From Mucilaginibacter rigui (GTDB lineage: Bacteria > Bacteroidota > Bacteroidia > Sphingobacteriales > Sphingobacteriaceae): a DNA stretch of 64,000 nucleotides. This document shows, piece after piece, positions 51,047 through 60,636 of the stretch. The notes under the pieces were generated by a model, which worked only from the letters and a program-made list of their open reading frames with translations, was not told where the DNA came from and ran no database searches. Where the stretch lies: positions 1,240,001-1,304,000 of the forward strand of contig NZ_JACWMW010000002.1 of assembly GCF_014773275.1 (NCBI RefSeq), in the 5' to 3' direction. Position 1 is the first letter of the stretch, and each line of letters begins with the position of its first letter. The position numbers and the translations under genes were made by a program.

Positions 51047-52798
51047 ATGAAGTTTCGTATTCTATTAGCAATACTCATATTTGCATTTGCGTTTAATGTA
51101 TCGGCACAAACCAAACGCCTTACCTATTGTAACCCGCTTAATCTCGATTACGCCTACACCCCGTTTGAGAATTTTGCCGCATGGGGAAAACACCGCGCCA
51201 CTGCCGACCCAACTGTTACACTTTTTAAAGGCAATTACTATCTGTTCAGCACCAACCAGTTTGGCTACTGGTGGAGCAGCGATATGCTAAACTGGAAATT
51301 TGTTTCGCGCAAATTTGTGCGTCCGTATAACCAGGTAAAAGGTGACGAGCTTTGCGCGCCGGGTACTTTAGTTTTGGGCGATACCTTGCTGGTGATAGGA
51401 TCGACCTATAATAAAGATTTTACCCTTTGGATGAGTACCGACCCAACCCACGACACCTGGAAAGCCGCAAAGGATTACTTTCAGGTAGGTGCCTGGGACC
51501 CGGGCTTGTTTGCCGATGATGATGGTCGCGTTTACATTTATCATGGCAGCAGCAATACCCTGCCTATGTACGGGCAGGAGATAGACCGCAAAACGTTTGA
51601 ACCCATCGGCCCCAAAAAAGAAATGATCAAACTGGATTGGAAGGAACATGGCTGGGAACGTTTTGGCGAGAATAACGATAATGTATTCCTGACCGGTTTT
51701 ATGGAAGGCGGCTGGATGAACAAGCATAACGGTAAATACTACCTGCAATATGCCGCGCCGGGTACCGAAGGCCGCGGTTATGGCGATGGCGTTTACGTAG
51801 GCGATAAACCGCTTGGTCCGTTCACTTACCAAAAACATAACCCCTTTAGTTACAAACCCGGCGGTTTTGCAAAAGGGGCGGGGCATGGCGCTACCTGGGC
51901 CGATAAATATGGCAACTACTGGCACATCAGCACCATGGTTATTAATGTAAAGAACAACTTTGAACGCCGTAACGGCTTTTGGCCCGCAGGTTTTGATAAG
52001 GATGGCGTACTGTATACCAATACCTCTTATGGCGATTATCCGCACTATTTAGCCAATGGTAAGGAAGACCACCTGAAAAGCAATTTTACCGGCTGGATGC
52101 TGCTGAATTATAATAAGCCTGTGCAGGTTTCATCAACCCTTGGCGCTTACGAGCCAAACCTTGCGGTTGATGAGGATATTAAAACCTACTGGAGCGCAAA
52201 AACTGCCAACAAAGGCGAATGGCTGCAAACCGACCTTGGCGAAGTAAGCACCGTAAAAGCTATCCAAATCAACTACGCCGATCAGGATGCTACGTTTATG
52301 GGGAAATCATTGGGCGTATATCATCAGTATTTGATCAGCTCATCATTAGATGGCAAAACCTGGAAAACACTGGTTGATAAAAGCAAAAACAAAACCGATG
52401 TACCGCACGATTATGTGGAGCTGAAAACCCCGGCTAAAGCCCGTTACCTTAAAATAACCAACCTGCATATGCCAACGGGCAAGTTTGCATTATCAGGCTT
52501 CAGGGTGTTTGGCAAAGGGGCAGGAGTTGCGCCGGATACGGTCAGGAACCTGATTGTGCTACGTGGCGATGCCGAACGCCGTAACTCGTGGATCCGCTGG
52601 AGGCAAACGGATGGGGCAGTAGGTTATACCATTTATATGGGCACCGAGCCGGATAAGCTGTACAACAACATTATGGTATATAATGTAAACGAATACTACT
52701 TTAACGGGATGGAAAAAGGCTTACCGTATTACTTCCAGATAGAAGCTTTTAACGAGAATGGCATTAGTAAAAGAACGAAGGTGATAAAGGTGGACTGA
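51047..52798 (+). CDS. Exported GH43 family hydrolase with F5/8 type C (CBM32-like) and FN3 domains
   Basis: The 583-aa protein starts at the ATG at 51047 (MKFRILLAIL), giving a signal peptide that ends in NVSAQ (residue 21); an earlier TTG start is less likely. A five-blade propeller follows with the GH43 acids: Asp54 in TADPTV, Asp151 in AWDPGLFADDDGRVYI and Glu220 in GFMEGGWM. Residues about 360-490 form a galactose-binding-like F5/8 C domain (LGAYEPNLAVDEDIKTYWSA, GEWLQTDLGEV), and the last 90 an FN3 domain (VRNLIVLRGDAERRNSWIRW). GH43 enzymes act mainly on arabinose-, xylose- and galactose-containing glycans. It stands alone, outside the PUL. Confidence 0.88.
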   Translation: MKFRILLAILIFAFAFNVSAQTKRLTYCNPLNLDYAYTPFENFAAWGKHRATADPTVTLFKGNYYLFSTNQFGYWWSSDMLNWKFVSRKFVRPYNQVKGDELCAPGTLVLGDTLLVIGSTYNKDFTLWMSTDPTHDTWKAAKDYFQVGAWDPGLFADDDGRVYIYHGSSNTLPMYGQEIDRKTFEPIGPKKEMIKLDWKEHGWERFGENNDNVFLTGFMEGGWMNKHNGKYYLQYAAPGTEGRGYGDGVYVGDKPLGPFTYQKHNPFSYKPGGFAKGAGHGATWADKYGNYWHISTMVINVKNNFERRNGFWPAGFDKDGVLYTNTSYGDYPHYLANGKEDHLKSNFTGWMLLNYNKPVQVSSTLGAYEPNLAVDEDIKTYWSAKTANKGEWLQTDLGEVSTVKAIQINYADQDATFMGKSLGVYHQYLISSSLDGKTWKTLVDKSKNKTDVPHDYVELKTPAKARYLKITNLHMPTGKFALSGFRVFGKGAGVAPDTVRNLIVLRGDAERRNSWIRWRQTDGAVGYTIYMGTEPDKLYNNIMVYNVNEYYFNGMEKGLPYYFQIEAFNENGISKRTKVIKVD

Positions 52799-52892
52799 GG
52801 AATTTAATCATCTTGTTATCCTATGTTTGTATAGGATGACATTCGCGGTTGCTTTGGCTCAAAAATTGCGCGTTTTCTAAAAACAGATCAGC

Positions 52893-53393
52893 ATGCTTAA
52901 ACTATTATCTGCCGTTATATTAATAATATTTATCAGCCTCAGCGCTAATGCCCAAACACCTGACAGCACCTTAAAACCATCGCCGGTAAAAACGCTAAGT
53001 GATGTGCAATACAACGCTTTAATAAAAGGTGAAGACTTTTATAACATGAGTTTGGTGGCCGATGTAAATAAATATCCATCGGCAGAGCAGGCTTTGAAAT
53101 ATAAGAAAGAGCTTGACCTGAGCCCCTCGCAGGTGACGGCCTTAACCGGCATAACTACCGAATTGAAGCGTAAAAAGATAGAAATGGGCAACTTTATGGT
53201 AACTAACGAAACCAAGATTGATGCCCTTTTTCGCGCCAAAAAGATAAGCGAAAGCGACCTAATCTTTTATACAAACCGCTATGGTTTATATATGGGCGAA
53301 CTTCGAAACGCTATTTTGAAAACCTATGTAGCGGCGTATAATTTGCTCTCGCCGGGGCAGATCGCCATGCTTAATAAATTGAAAAAATCATAA
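52893..53393 (+). CDS. Small exported Spy/CpxP-like protein
   Basis: The 166-aa protein has a signal peptide (residues 1-20, ending SANAQ). The helical body has the Spy/CpxP-type order: YKKELDLSPSQVTALTGIT, KKIEMGNFMVTNETKIDALF and a closing LLSPGQIAMLNKLKK. It is related in plan to the double-domain protein at 40325. It lies 51 bp before accA but the AccA gene is a conserved one and probably has its own promoter. Confidence 0.68.
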   Translation: MLKLLSAVILIIFISLSANAQTPDSTLKPSPVKTLSDVQYNALIKGEDFYNMSLVADVNKYPSAEQALKYKKELDLSPSQVTALTGITTELKRKKIEMGNFMVTNETKIDALFRAKKISESDLIFYTNRYGLYMGELRNAILKTYVAAYNLLSPGQIAMLNKLKKS

Positions 53394-53444
53394 TTAAAAC
53401 AATATGCCGATGGAATTATTTAATTTAGCGGCCAATAAAATTGT

Positions 53445-54401
53445 ATGAAGATTACATTTGATTTTGAAAAACCACTGGCAGAATTGCAGGGGCAGATAGA
53501 AAAAGTAAAGCAGGTTGAAGAAAAAAACAAGCTTGACATGTCGGCCACAGTTGCAGAACTGGAAGCCAAGATGGAAACCACCAAGAAAGAGATCTATACC
53601 AACCTAACCGGCTGGCAAAAAGTGCAGATATCCCGCCACCCCGAGCGCCCTTATACCTTACAATACCTTGAGCTGATGTGCGATGATTTCATCGAACTTC
53701 ATGGCGACCGCACGGTAGGCGATGATAAGGCGATTATAGGCGGTTTTGGGACGTTAAATGGTCAAACGGTGATGTTTATTGGTCACCAAAAAGGGCGCAA
53801 CACCAAAGAGCGGCAGTATCGTAATTTTGGTATGGCTAATCCCGAGGGGTACCGCAAAGCCTTAAGGCTAATGAAAATGGCCGAGAAGTTTGGCAAGCCC
53901 GTAGTTACTTTAATTGATACCCCCGGAGCTTTCCCCGGCCTTGAAGCTGAAGAACGCGGACAGGGTGAAGCCATTGCCCGTAACCTGCTGGAAATGGCTG
54001 TATTAAAAGTGCCCGTTATTTGCGTGGTGATAGGCGAAGGTGCATCAGGCGGTGCATTAGGCATAGGTATTGGCGATAGGGTACTGATGCTTGATAACTC
54101 CTGGTACTCGGTTATTTCTCCAGAGAACTGCTCAACCATTCTGTTTAAAACATGGGAGCAAAAAGAGCGTGCCGCCGAAATGCTGAAGCTAACCTCAACA
54201 GAAATGTTGAAGAACAACCTGATTGACGGCGTTATAAAAGAACCTCTTGGAGGCGCCCATCAGGATCCGGTTGCTATGGCTGCCATCCTTAAAAAGCAAT
54301 TGATAAAAGACCTTAAAAACTTAGGAGAACGCAACGTAGACGAACTGGTTGCCGAGCGTATCGAGAAATTCTGCAACATGGGTGTTGTGGAAGAAGATTG
54401 A
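53445..54401 (+). CDS. accA: Acetyl-CoA carboxylase carboxyltransferase subunit alpha
   Basis: The 318-aa cytoplasmic protein is full length: an N-terminal coiled stretch ([18 protein letters not shown]), then [70 protein letters not shown] and [21 protein letters not shown], the crotonase-type core. With AccD it transfers the carboxyl group from biotin to acetyl-CoA to make malonyl-CoA, the first step of fatty-acid synthesis. Confidence 0.97.
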   Translation: MKITFDFEKPLAELQGQIEKVKQVEEKNKLDMSATVAELEAKMETTKKEIYTNLTGWQKVQISRHPERPYTLQYLELMCDDFIELHGDRTVGDDKAIIGGFGTLNGQTVMFIGHQKGRNTKERQYRNFGMANPEGYRKALRLMKMAEKFGKPVVTLIDTPGAFPGLEAEERGQGEAIARNLLEMAVLKVPVICVVIGEGASGGALGIGIGDRVLMLDNSWYSVISPENCSTILFKTWEQKERAAEMLKLTSTEMLKNNLIDGVIKEPLGGAHQDPVAMAAILKKQLIKDLKNLGERNVDELVAERIEKFCNMGVVEED

Positions 54402-54434
54402 TCTTTAGGATTAAGTACGAAAAGATAAGAAACA

Positions 54435-54462
54435 AAAAGCGGCTCTTTAGCCGCTTTTTTTA
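54435..54462 (+). terminator. Rho-independent terminator of accA
   Basis: AAAAAGCGGCT at 54435-54445 pairs with AGCCGCTTTTT at 54450-54460 around CTTT, with more T beyond. The A run before the stem lets it act on the minus strand too. Confidence 0.88.
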
Positions 54463-54534
54463 TGCACTGTTCACGCTTATCAATAAAAAGTAGATAAGTG
54501 CTAAATGTATAACTTTTGATAATGAGGGGTTTGT

Positions 54535-54573
54535 AAGTGTTAACGGCGTTCACGGTAGTGAACGTGAACACTT
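54535..54573 (-). other. Nested hairpin downstream of the beta-lactamase-fold gene
   Basis: GTTCAC at 54548-54553 pairs with GTGAAC at 54558-54563 around GGTA, and AAGTGTT at 54535-54541 with AACACTT at 54567-54573. It lies 15 bp after the minus-strand stop at 54588. No U-tract follows; it may protect the mRNA end or act with the accA terminator beyond. Confidence 0.45.
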
Positions 54574-54587
54574 CTTACATAGGTACA

Positions 54588-55964
54588 TTATTTCTTTTCC
54601 AGTTCTGTTATAACAGCTTTTGCCGTAGTGTTTGTTGGGTCCAGTTGTAACGAACGCTTGTAGTTTAACAGCGCCTTTTCTTTATCGCCTTTGGCATAAT
54701 AAGCTTCGCCAAGGCTGTCAAACACATTGCCCGATGTTGGAAACAGCGTGGTATTGTATTCAAAAACCATTATTGCATCATCCATACGGTTGTTATTCTT
54801 AAGAGAATATCCGATCTCGTTTAGCGATGCCTCAGTATCGAAGCCATAATCGGCAGCGTATTTTGTTTTTAGGTCATTATAAAAACTAATTATTTGCTGG
54901 CCTTTAAGGCTATCCAGTTGTTTGCCAAAAGCAGCTAACACAGATTTTTTTGGCTGCTGGTAGGGCTTATTATCTAATATGGCCTGTATGGCGCGGCCTA
55001 TATCGTACAGGTTATTTTGCTTATTGTTGGTCATTAAAATAACTGTTCTGCCTAAGGTAGTATTGGCTGTTAGCAGGGCCTGGTAATTTAAACTGGTGCC
55101 ATCATGCTCATGTATAATAATTTTATTACCCTCTATGCTGCCACCGCCAAGGCCGCACTGTTTATTGGGGGCAAAGGGGGTAAGTATTTCTTTGGTAGAT
55201 GCCGGGTTTATTAGCTTAAAGTTTTCCAAAGCTTTTTCCCATTTGTAAAAATCGTCAAGGGTAACTGCTGTCCAGCCGGTAATGGGATAGACTAGGGATG
55301 ATTGCTGGAAATTATTGTTGTATGATTTAGCCATTAGCGGCGTATTGTCGTCCGGATCGATCACTGAATTGCTCATACCGCAGGGTTTCAACATTTTTTG
55401 GGCAACAAATTCATTAAAAGTTAAACCCGTTATCTTTTCAATTATGCGGCGTTGTAAAAATGTATTACTATTATTATAAGCATACTTTGTTCCGGGTTCA
55501 AAATCAAGCTTGTCAATTTTCTGCATATCGGCCCATATATCGGCGTCGTTCTTAACGGTTTTCCATTTAAGATCGGGCAAACCACTGGTATACTGCAGCA
55601 GGTTTTTTATAGCAATGGTATTTGCCCATGCCGGTAAATTTGTAAGGTATTTTGATATTTTATCATCCACACTTAGCTTGCCCTGTTCTTTTAGCATCAT
55701 AATGGCAACAGCATTAAACTCTTTGGCTATTGAACCGATGTGAAAACGATATGCTGTGGTCAGTTTAGTGGTTTGCGATGCATCGGTAAATCCTAATGCC
55801 CCTTTATAAACAATTTTATTGTTATCAACTACCAAAACATTCCCTTTAAATAAACCCAGGCGATTTGTACGGTTCAGCATAGAATCTATAGTGGCTGTTT
55901 TGTTTTGGGCAGATGTAATGCCGGATATCAAAAGCAGTGAAAGCAGGATGTAAGCGTGTTTCAT
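54588..55964 (-). CDS. Exported serine beta-lactamase-fold hydrolase with C-terminal TPRs
   Basis: The 458-aa protein has a signal peptide (residues 1-19, ending ITSAQ). Residues 25-350 form a class C beta-lactamase/penicillin-binding fold: SIAK with Ser78 and Lys81, YNN with Tyr163, and HEHDGTS in place of the usual KTG motif. Residues about 370-458 carry TPR-like helices (MDDAIMVFEYNTTLFPTSGNV, KEKALLNYKRSLQLDPTNTT). Members with this design are peptidases or esterases rather than antibiotic-destroying enzymes. No partner is evident. Confidence 0.87.
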   Translation of the reverse strand: MKHAYILLSLLLISGITSAQNKTATIDSMLNRTNRLGLFKGNVLVVDNNKIVYKGALGFTDASQTTKLTTAYRFHIGSIAKEFNAVAIMMLKEQGKLSVDDKISKYLTNLPAWANTIAIKNLLQYTSGLPDLKWKTVKNDADIWADMQKIDKLDFEPGTKYAYNNSNTFLQRRIIEKITGLTFNEFVAQKMLKPCGMSNSVIDPDDNTPLMAKSYNNNFQQSSLVYPITGWTAVTLDDFYKWEKALENFKLINPASTKEILTPFAPNKQCGLGGGSIEGNKIIIHEHDGTSLNYQALLTANTTLGRTVILMTNNKQNNLYDIGRAIQAILDNKPYQQPKKSVLAAFGKQLDSLKGQQIISFYNDLKTKYAADYGFDTEASLNEIGYSLKNNNRMDDAIMVFEYNTTLFPTSGNVFDSLGEAYYAKGDKEKALLNYKRSLQLDPTNTTAKAVITELEKK

Positions 55965-56061
55965 TATTTTAGGTTATAAAATTAAGACGCAAGCTGATGA
56001 GGTATTGTTACTGGCAGGTGCTTATATAATTGGTGCCGGGTAATACACGTATTTAGAAACA

Positions 56062-56088
56062 AAAAAAGCGGCTTATCGCCGCTTTTTT
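56062..56088 (-). terminator. Rho-independent terminator of the DUF2723 gene
   Basis: AAAAAAGCGGC at 56062-56072 pairs with GCCGCTTTTTT at 56078-56088. It lies 17 bp past the minus-strand stop at 56105; the A/T runs on both sides let it stop transcription in either direction. Confidence 0.87.
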
Positions 56089-56104
56089 AATATTAATGCT
56101 TTTA

Positions 56105-59100
56105 TTACTGTGGCTGTTGTGTTTGCAAGCCGCCAAACTTGGTGCCATAGTCTTTCAACTGTGCACCTATTTTGGTGCTTAAAGCATCTTGTTTATAGGT
56201 TTTGGTAAGCCCTTCCATACCGTTAAGTAACGATAGAAATAGCTGCACATCGCGTGTGTTTAGACCTGCATCACTTTTTTGATAAAGCATGTAGCTGTAT
56301 TTTAACTGATCGATAATGTAATCATCAATCTGGTTGGCCAGCTTATTGGCTAATGTAGCATCGCCCATACGGTAAAGGCTTTCAACCATATAATACTTAC
56401 GTACGGCCAGTTCTGACGATATGATCTGTGATGGCATCACTTCATCATATTTTTTAAGCGCGTTTTTAGCCAGATCTATATGTCCTTCTTTTAAAAGGTT
56501 ATCGGCAAGGGTGGCATATAAACGGGTTATCAACGGGTAAAATAAATTCAAAGATTCATGATCAAGATATTTAGCGGTTTTGTAATTGCCGTATCTATAC
56601 TTGTTTATCATGTTGTTATACATCACCAGGGTGTTGCTGTTTTCTTGTGGAGCGGCGGTGGTATCCGGTTTAAACGGCATCAGGCGGTAGGTAAGGCCTT
56701 CGCTGTAAAGGTACCTGTCGAGGCCCAGCATGTTATCGCTTGGTACGGTTGATGCAAAATATACAGGGCGTTTCCAGTTGTTATGCGCCAGTATATCCAT
56801 CATGGCCAGGTTATCCTTGGTTACATATTTACCGGGGTAGGTCCAGTCCATTTCAGGTACTATCAGGTCTTTTTTATCGGCAGTAACTGTGCCTCCTTTA
56901 ATAACATCATCAGCATTAACTGTTAATTTAAAGTTTTTGGTAGGCAGGTAATTGGCGCTTTCGCCGCTTTGATACTGTACCATGCTTTCCTTATTATCTG
57001 ATGTAATAAAGTCAAACACCTCTTTAAGCTCAACCGGCCCGGCAATTTTAGCATCGTTATAGTAAATAACATCGCGTATACCCGCTTTAAACTTATCGTT
57101 AGGCATGGTAATAGGCAGCGGTGCCGATTGGTTCATCTCGCCCTTCATCTGGCGGATATACCAATCTGTGCCAAGCAAGCTTAAGTTTACTATACGTACA
57201 TCCGGGCGAACGCCTTCAACTTCTTGTATATACCAAAGCGGGTAAGTATCATTATCGGCATAGGTAAACAATATAGCATTAGGTGCGCATGAGTTTAGGT
57301 AATCGTAAGCCAGGTCATGCGGGGTAAGCTTTGTAGAGCGGTCATGATCATCCCATTCCTGGCTGGCCATTAATATAGGCGCTGCCAGTAAGCATGCTAC
57401 AGTTGCAATGATTGCACTTGTTTTGGCATTGAGCTTTTTGCTGAGTAATTCAGCAATAAATAATACGCCCAGGCCTATCCATATAGCAAATGCATAGAAG
57501 GAACCCGCGTAAGCGTAATCACGTTCACGGGGCTGTAAAGGGTCCTGGTTAAGGTAAAGCACAATGGCTAAACCTGTAAAAAAGAATAGTACTACTACAA
57601 CACCGGCATCGCGCTGGTTGCGTTTAAAATGATAAACCATACCTATCAGCCCTATAATAAGTGGTAAAAAGTATAATCTGTTATATGATTTGCTTAGCGT
57701 AACTGTGCTTGGCAATTCTTTACCAAAATTAAAGCCGCTAAGCCAGCTGCCATCGGCACCCTGGTTAGTTTGCCCGTCCATTTCATTGGCGCGGCCTACA
57801 AAGTTCCATAAAAAGTAGCGGGTATACATTTGCGTAACCTGCCAGCTGCTGAAAAAGCCGAGGTTGGTAGCCATTGTAGGATGCTCTTCGGGGCCGAGCT
57901 GCGACCACATCCTGTAAAACTCGGCGTGGCCGGCTTTCTGACTAAACATACGTGGGAACAAGGTATTACGGTCATAAATGGTATTCAGTTTTTTGCCGGC
58001 AACCTCATATTTCTTTTCGCCTCGGCGATATATCTTGGCACCCTCGGTTTGGTCGATAACCTGCGCATCGAAATAGTTACCATACATTAAGGGCGTATCA
58101 CCGTACTGGTCGCGGTTTAGGTAACTGTTTAGCGCAAAGGCATCCTGCGGATCGCTGTTATTTAGGTTTGTACCAGCTTTCGCACGGATAACGATCATTA
58201 CAAAAGAGCTGTAGCCGAATAAAATAAACGCGGCGCAAATTAACACACGGTTAAGTGCAACGCGTTTTTCGCGTACTTTTAAAACATACTCTAATAAAGC
58301 CAGTATGGCTAAAGCCGCTATAAAACCAATAATGCTTGCGCTGATGGTTAGTATCAATATAAAGCAAACCACAGCTATACCTAAAAATACGTTTGATGGT
58401 TTTACGGTATAATAAATACCTGATGCCAGGGCACCAATAACCAGTAAAAAGAAAACAATAGCACCGCTGCCAAAGCCCATACCAAGGGTGTTTACAAATA
58501 ACAGATCGGAGAAGGCTGCGCCTTTAACTGTAAACTGTATAACGCCCCAAAGTATAAGGGCAACGGTAATAACCCCTAATATAAACGACCAGATAGTGCC
58601 TGTAGCAGTAACGTTTTTTGCCCTGCGGAAATAAATAATAAGCGCTATAGCCGGTATAACCAATAAGTTTAATAAGTGGATACCGATGGATAAACCCATT
58701 ACGTAAGCAATAAAAATGATCCATTTATCGGCGCGTGGCTCGTCGGCATGAGCTTCCCATTTAAGGATAGCCCAAAATACAATTGCCGTACAAAGTGACG
58801 ATTGCGCATAAACCTCGCTCTCGACAGCCGAGAACCAAAATGTATCAGACCAGGTATAAGCTAATGCACCTACTAAACCTGCACCTATAATTTGTATAAT
58901 GTTTGTTTGGGTAATTTCTTCGCCGGCTTTAACAACCAGCTTTTTAGCCAATGCGGTGATGGTCCAAAACAGGAACAGGATAGTTGCGCCGCTGGCCAGG
59001 GCCGATGCCATGTTGGTAAAGTAAGCCACCTTCATGTTATTACCGAAGGATAACAATGAGAATACCTTGCCTATCATGGTAAATAATGGCGCCCCCGGCT

Positions 59101-59248
59101 GGTGGGCTACCTGCAAACGGTAAATACAGGCTATAAATTCGCCGCAATCCCAAAAACTGGTTGAGGGTTCGAGCGTTAAAATGTACGTGATGGATGCAAT
59201 AATGCCGGCTGCCCAGCCAAAAATATTGTTTATCTTATTGTAGTTCAT
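56105..59248 (-). CDS. DUF2723 membrane protein, O-mannosyltransferase-like
   Basis: The 1047-aa protein opens with the family marks SITYILTLEPSTSFWDCGEF and HQPGAPLFTMIGKVFSLL (residues about 19-65), has about twelve membrane helices up to about residue 640, and then a soluble C-terminal part with YADNDTYPLWYIQEVEG and TPR-like helices at the end. DUF2723 is the TMEM260/PMT-related group; members attach mannose to proteins in eukaryotes and are linked to protein O-glycosylation in Bacteroidota. The Asp in FWDCGEF is the expected catalytic acid of the GT-C fold. A role in glycosylating secreted proteins is inferred. Confidence 0.87.
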   Translation of the reverse strand: MNYNKINNIFGWAAGIIASITYILTLEPSTSFWDCGEFIACIYRLQVAHQPGAPLFTMIGKVFSLLSFGNNMKVAYFTNMASALASGATILFLFWTITALAKKLVVKAGEEITQTNIIQIIGAGLVGALAYTWSDTFWFSAVESEVYAQSSLCTAIVFWAILKWEAHADEPRADKWIIFIAYVMGLSIGIHLLNLLVIPAIALIIYFRRAKNVTATGTIWSFILGVITVALILWGVIQFTVKGAAFSDLLFVNTLGMGFGSGAIVFFLLVIGALASGIYYTVKPSNVFLGIAVVCFILILTISASIIGFIAALAILALLEYVLKVREKRVALNRVLICAAFILFGYSSFVMIVIRAKAGTNLNNSDPQDAFALNSYLNRDQYGDTPLMYGNYFDAQVIDQTEGAKIYRRGEKKYEVAGKKLNTIYDRNTLFPRMFSQKAGHAEFYRMWSQLGPEEHPTMATNLGFFSSWQVTQMYTRYFLWNFVGRANEMDGQTNQGADGSWLSGFNFGKELPSTVTLSKSYNRLYFLPLIIGLIGMVYHFKRNQRDAGVVVVLFFFTGLAIVLYLNQDPLQPRERDYAYAGSFYAFAIWIGLGVLFIAELLSKKLNAKTSAIIATVACLLAAPILMASQEWDDHDRSTKLTPHDLAYDYLNSCAPNAILFTYADNDTYPLWYIQEVEGVRPDVRIVNLSLLGTDWYIRQMKGEMNQSAPLPITMPNDKFKAGIRDVIYYNDAKIAGPVELKEVFDFITSDNKESMVQYQSGESANYLPTKNFKLTVNADDVIKGGTVTADKKDLIVPEMDWTYPGKYVTKDNLAMMDILAHNNWKRPVYFASTVPSDNMLGLDRYLYSEGLTYRLMPFKPDTTAAPQENSNTLVMYNNMINKYRYGNYKTAKYLDHESLNLFYPLITRLYATLADNLLKEGHIDLAKNALKKYDEVMPSQIISSELAVRKYYMVESLYRMGDATLANKLANQIDDYIIDQLKYSYMLYQKSDAGLNTRDVQLFLSLLNGMEGLTKTYKQDALSTKIGAQLKDYGTKFGGLQTQQPQ

Positions 59249-59393
59249 GCTGTTGTTACAAGCTATAGTAGGTTTAAGCAGCCGAAAATAAGAAAAACAT
59301 TACGATGTTTGCGTTAAAAGCGCTAAACCTTAACACTTTTTAACGCATGTTTTGGCTGTAAAAATTATTTAAAATACTTTTTTAAATTTTGCT

Positions 59394-59423
59394 TTTGACT
59401 TCCGAAAAATCGTCTTATATTTG
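59394..59423 (+). promoter_or_regulatory. Promoter of tRNA-Gln
   Basis: TTTG at 59394-59397, an 18-bp spacer and TATATTTG at 59416-59423 make the best match to the Bacteroidota TTTG/TAnnTTTG promoter in the window. Transcription would start about 30 bp before the tRNA. Confidence 0.75.
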
Positions 59424-59460
59424 CATTCCTTTTTGGGATGGCTTACAAACCAAAGGAGAT

Positions 59461-59531
59461 TGCCTGATAGTATAATGGTAGTACGACGGTTTTTGGTACC
59501 GTTTGTCTAGGTTCGAATCCTGGTCGGGCAA
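59461..59531 (+). tRNA. tRNA-Gln (anticodon TTG)
   Basis: The 71-nt cloverleaf is complete: acceptor TGCCTGA pairs with TCGGGCA (one U-G) plus discriminator A at 59531; the anticodon stem ACGGT/ACCGT holds the loop TTTTGGT, giving anticodon TTG (reads CAA/CAG); the T arm is CTAGG TTCGAAT CCTGG. CCA is not encoded. The U1-A72 pair is usual for bacterial tRNA-Gln. Confidence 0.96.
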
Positions 59532-59539
59532 CAAAAATT

Positions 59540-59607
59540 TCGGATTTCGAATTTTCAATTTCGGATTTACATCTGATAGAAAAATTGAAATCCGATTGTT
59601 TTTTATA
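59540..59607 (+). terminator. Terminator behind tRNA-Gln
   Basis: The arm TCGGATTTCGAATTTT at 59540-59555 pairs, with one or two mismatches, with AAAAATTGAAATCCGA at 59580-59595 and is followed by a T-rich run to 59607. The loop contains a second copy of AATTTCGGATTT, which offers an alternative pairing. Confidence 0.7.
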
Positions 59608-59637
59608 GGGGTTTGATACTATCGAAATCACAAAAAA

Positions 59638-60582
59638 ATGCCTTTACAGTTCAATACGGTTAAGCTATTTGCAGGTTCAGGTTCGCAGGAGCTATCTAAA
59701 CACATTGCTTCATCATACGGTCAGGAGCTGGGCGATGTAGTTCTATCGCGTTTCAGCGATGGCGAGTTTCAGCCGCATTTTAATGAGTCTATCCGCGGTT
59801 GCGATGTGTTTTTGATACAAAGCACGCACCAGCCAACCGATAACCTGATGGAGCTGTTAATGATGATAGATGCCGCCCGGCGTGCATCTGCCCATTATAT
59901 TATAGCAGTTATACCATATTTTGGTTTGGCCCGCCAGGACAGGAAAGACAAACCCCGTGTTGCAATAGGTTCAAAACTGGTAGCTAATTTACTGGTAGCC
60001 GCAGGTATAAACCGTATCATGACGATGGACCTGCACGCTGCGCAGATCCAGGCGTTTTTTGATGTACCGGTAGATCATTTGGATGCATCTATCATATTTG
60101 TACCTTACATAAAAAGCCTTGGTTTAGGCAATATAACCATTGCATCGCCGGATATGGGCGGTTCATACAGGGCACGCAGCTTTGCGAAGTTCTTTAATGC
60201 AGAAGTGGTGATTTGCGATAAACGGCGTAAGCGTGCAAATGAAATTGAAAGCATGACCATCATTGGGGATGTTACCGATCAGGATATTGTACTGATCGAT
60301 GATATTTGCGATACTGCAGGTACACTTGCAAAAGCTGCCGGTTTAATTATGGAGCGTGGTGCACGCAGCGTTCGCGCGGTTTGTACACATCCGGTATTAT
60401 CAGGCAAGGCTTATGAAACTATCGAAAATTCGGCTTTAACCGAACTGATAGTAACCGATACAATACCATTAAAACACTCGAGCCCTAAAATAAGGGTGCT
60501 AACTACTGCCGATCTGTTTGCAAAAGCGATAAGCAACGTTAACGAGCATGGCTCAATAAGCCAGTTGTTTAGGGTAGATTAA
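59638..60582 (+). CDS. prs: Ribose-phosphate pyrophosphokinase
   Basis: The 314-aa cytoplasmic enzyme makes PRPP from ribose-5-phosphate and ATP for nucleotide, His and Trp synthesis. Family motifs are FAGSGSQELSKHIA, SRFSDGEF, IIAVIPYFGLARQDRKDKPR, MTMDLHAAQIQAFFDVPVDH, SPDMGGSYRARSFAK and the PRPP loop IVLIDDICDTAGTLAKAA. It is full length and stands between tRNA-Gln and the L25 gene, an arrangement with no functional link. Confidence 0.97.
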   Translation: MPLQFNTVKLFAGSGSQELSKHIASSYGQELGDVVLSRFSDGEFQPHFNESIRGCDVFLIQSTHQPTDNLMELLMMIDAARRASAHYIIAVIPYFGLARQDRKDKPRVAIGSKLVANLLVAAGINRIMTMDLHAAQIQAFFDVPVDHLDASIIFVPYIKSLGLGNITIASPDMGGSYRARSFAKFFNAEVVICDKRRKRANEIESMTIIGDVTDQDIVLIDDICDTAGTLAKAAGLIMERGARSVRAVCTHPVLSGKAYETIENSALTELIVTDTIPLKHSSPKIRVLTTADLFAKAISNVNEHGSISQLFRVD

Positions 60583-60597
60583 GTTGAATTAAAATAT

Positions 60598-60616
60598 CCA
60601 TACCATGTTGGTGTGG
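60598..60616 (+). other. Small hairpin between prs and the L25 gene
   Basis: CCATACCA at 60598-60605 pairs with TGGTGTGG at 60609-60616 over eight positions (one T-G pair) around a 3-base loop, 21 bp before the L25 ATG. The following run is not T-rich enough for a good terminator; a leader structure for L25 is equally possible. Confidence 0.35.
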
Positions 60617-60636
60617 CTTTGTATAATAAATAAATA

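Noticed and set aside
54535..54573. Hairpin after the beta-lactamase-fold gene as a typical terminator
   Set aside because: No U-tract on the minus strand; it is kept only as an unassigned structure.
59443..59631. 62-codon minus-strand frame across the tRNA
   Set aside because: It is antisense to a complete tRNA-Gln and its terminator; the peptide has no family features.
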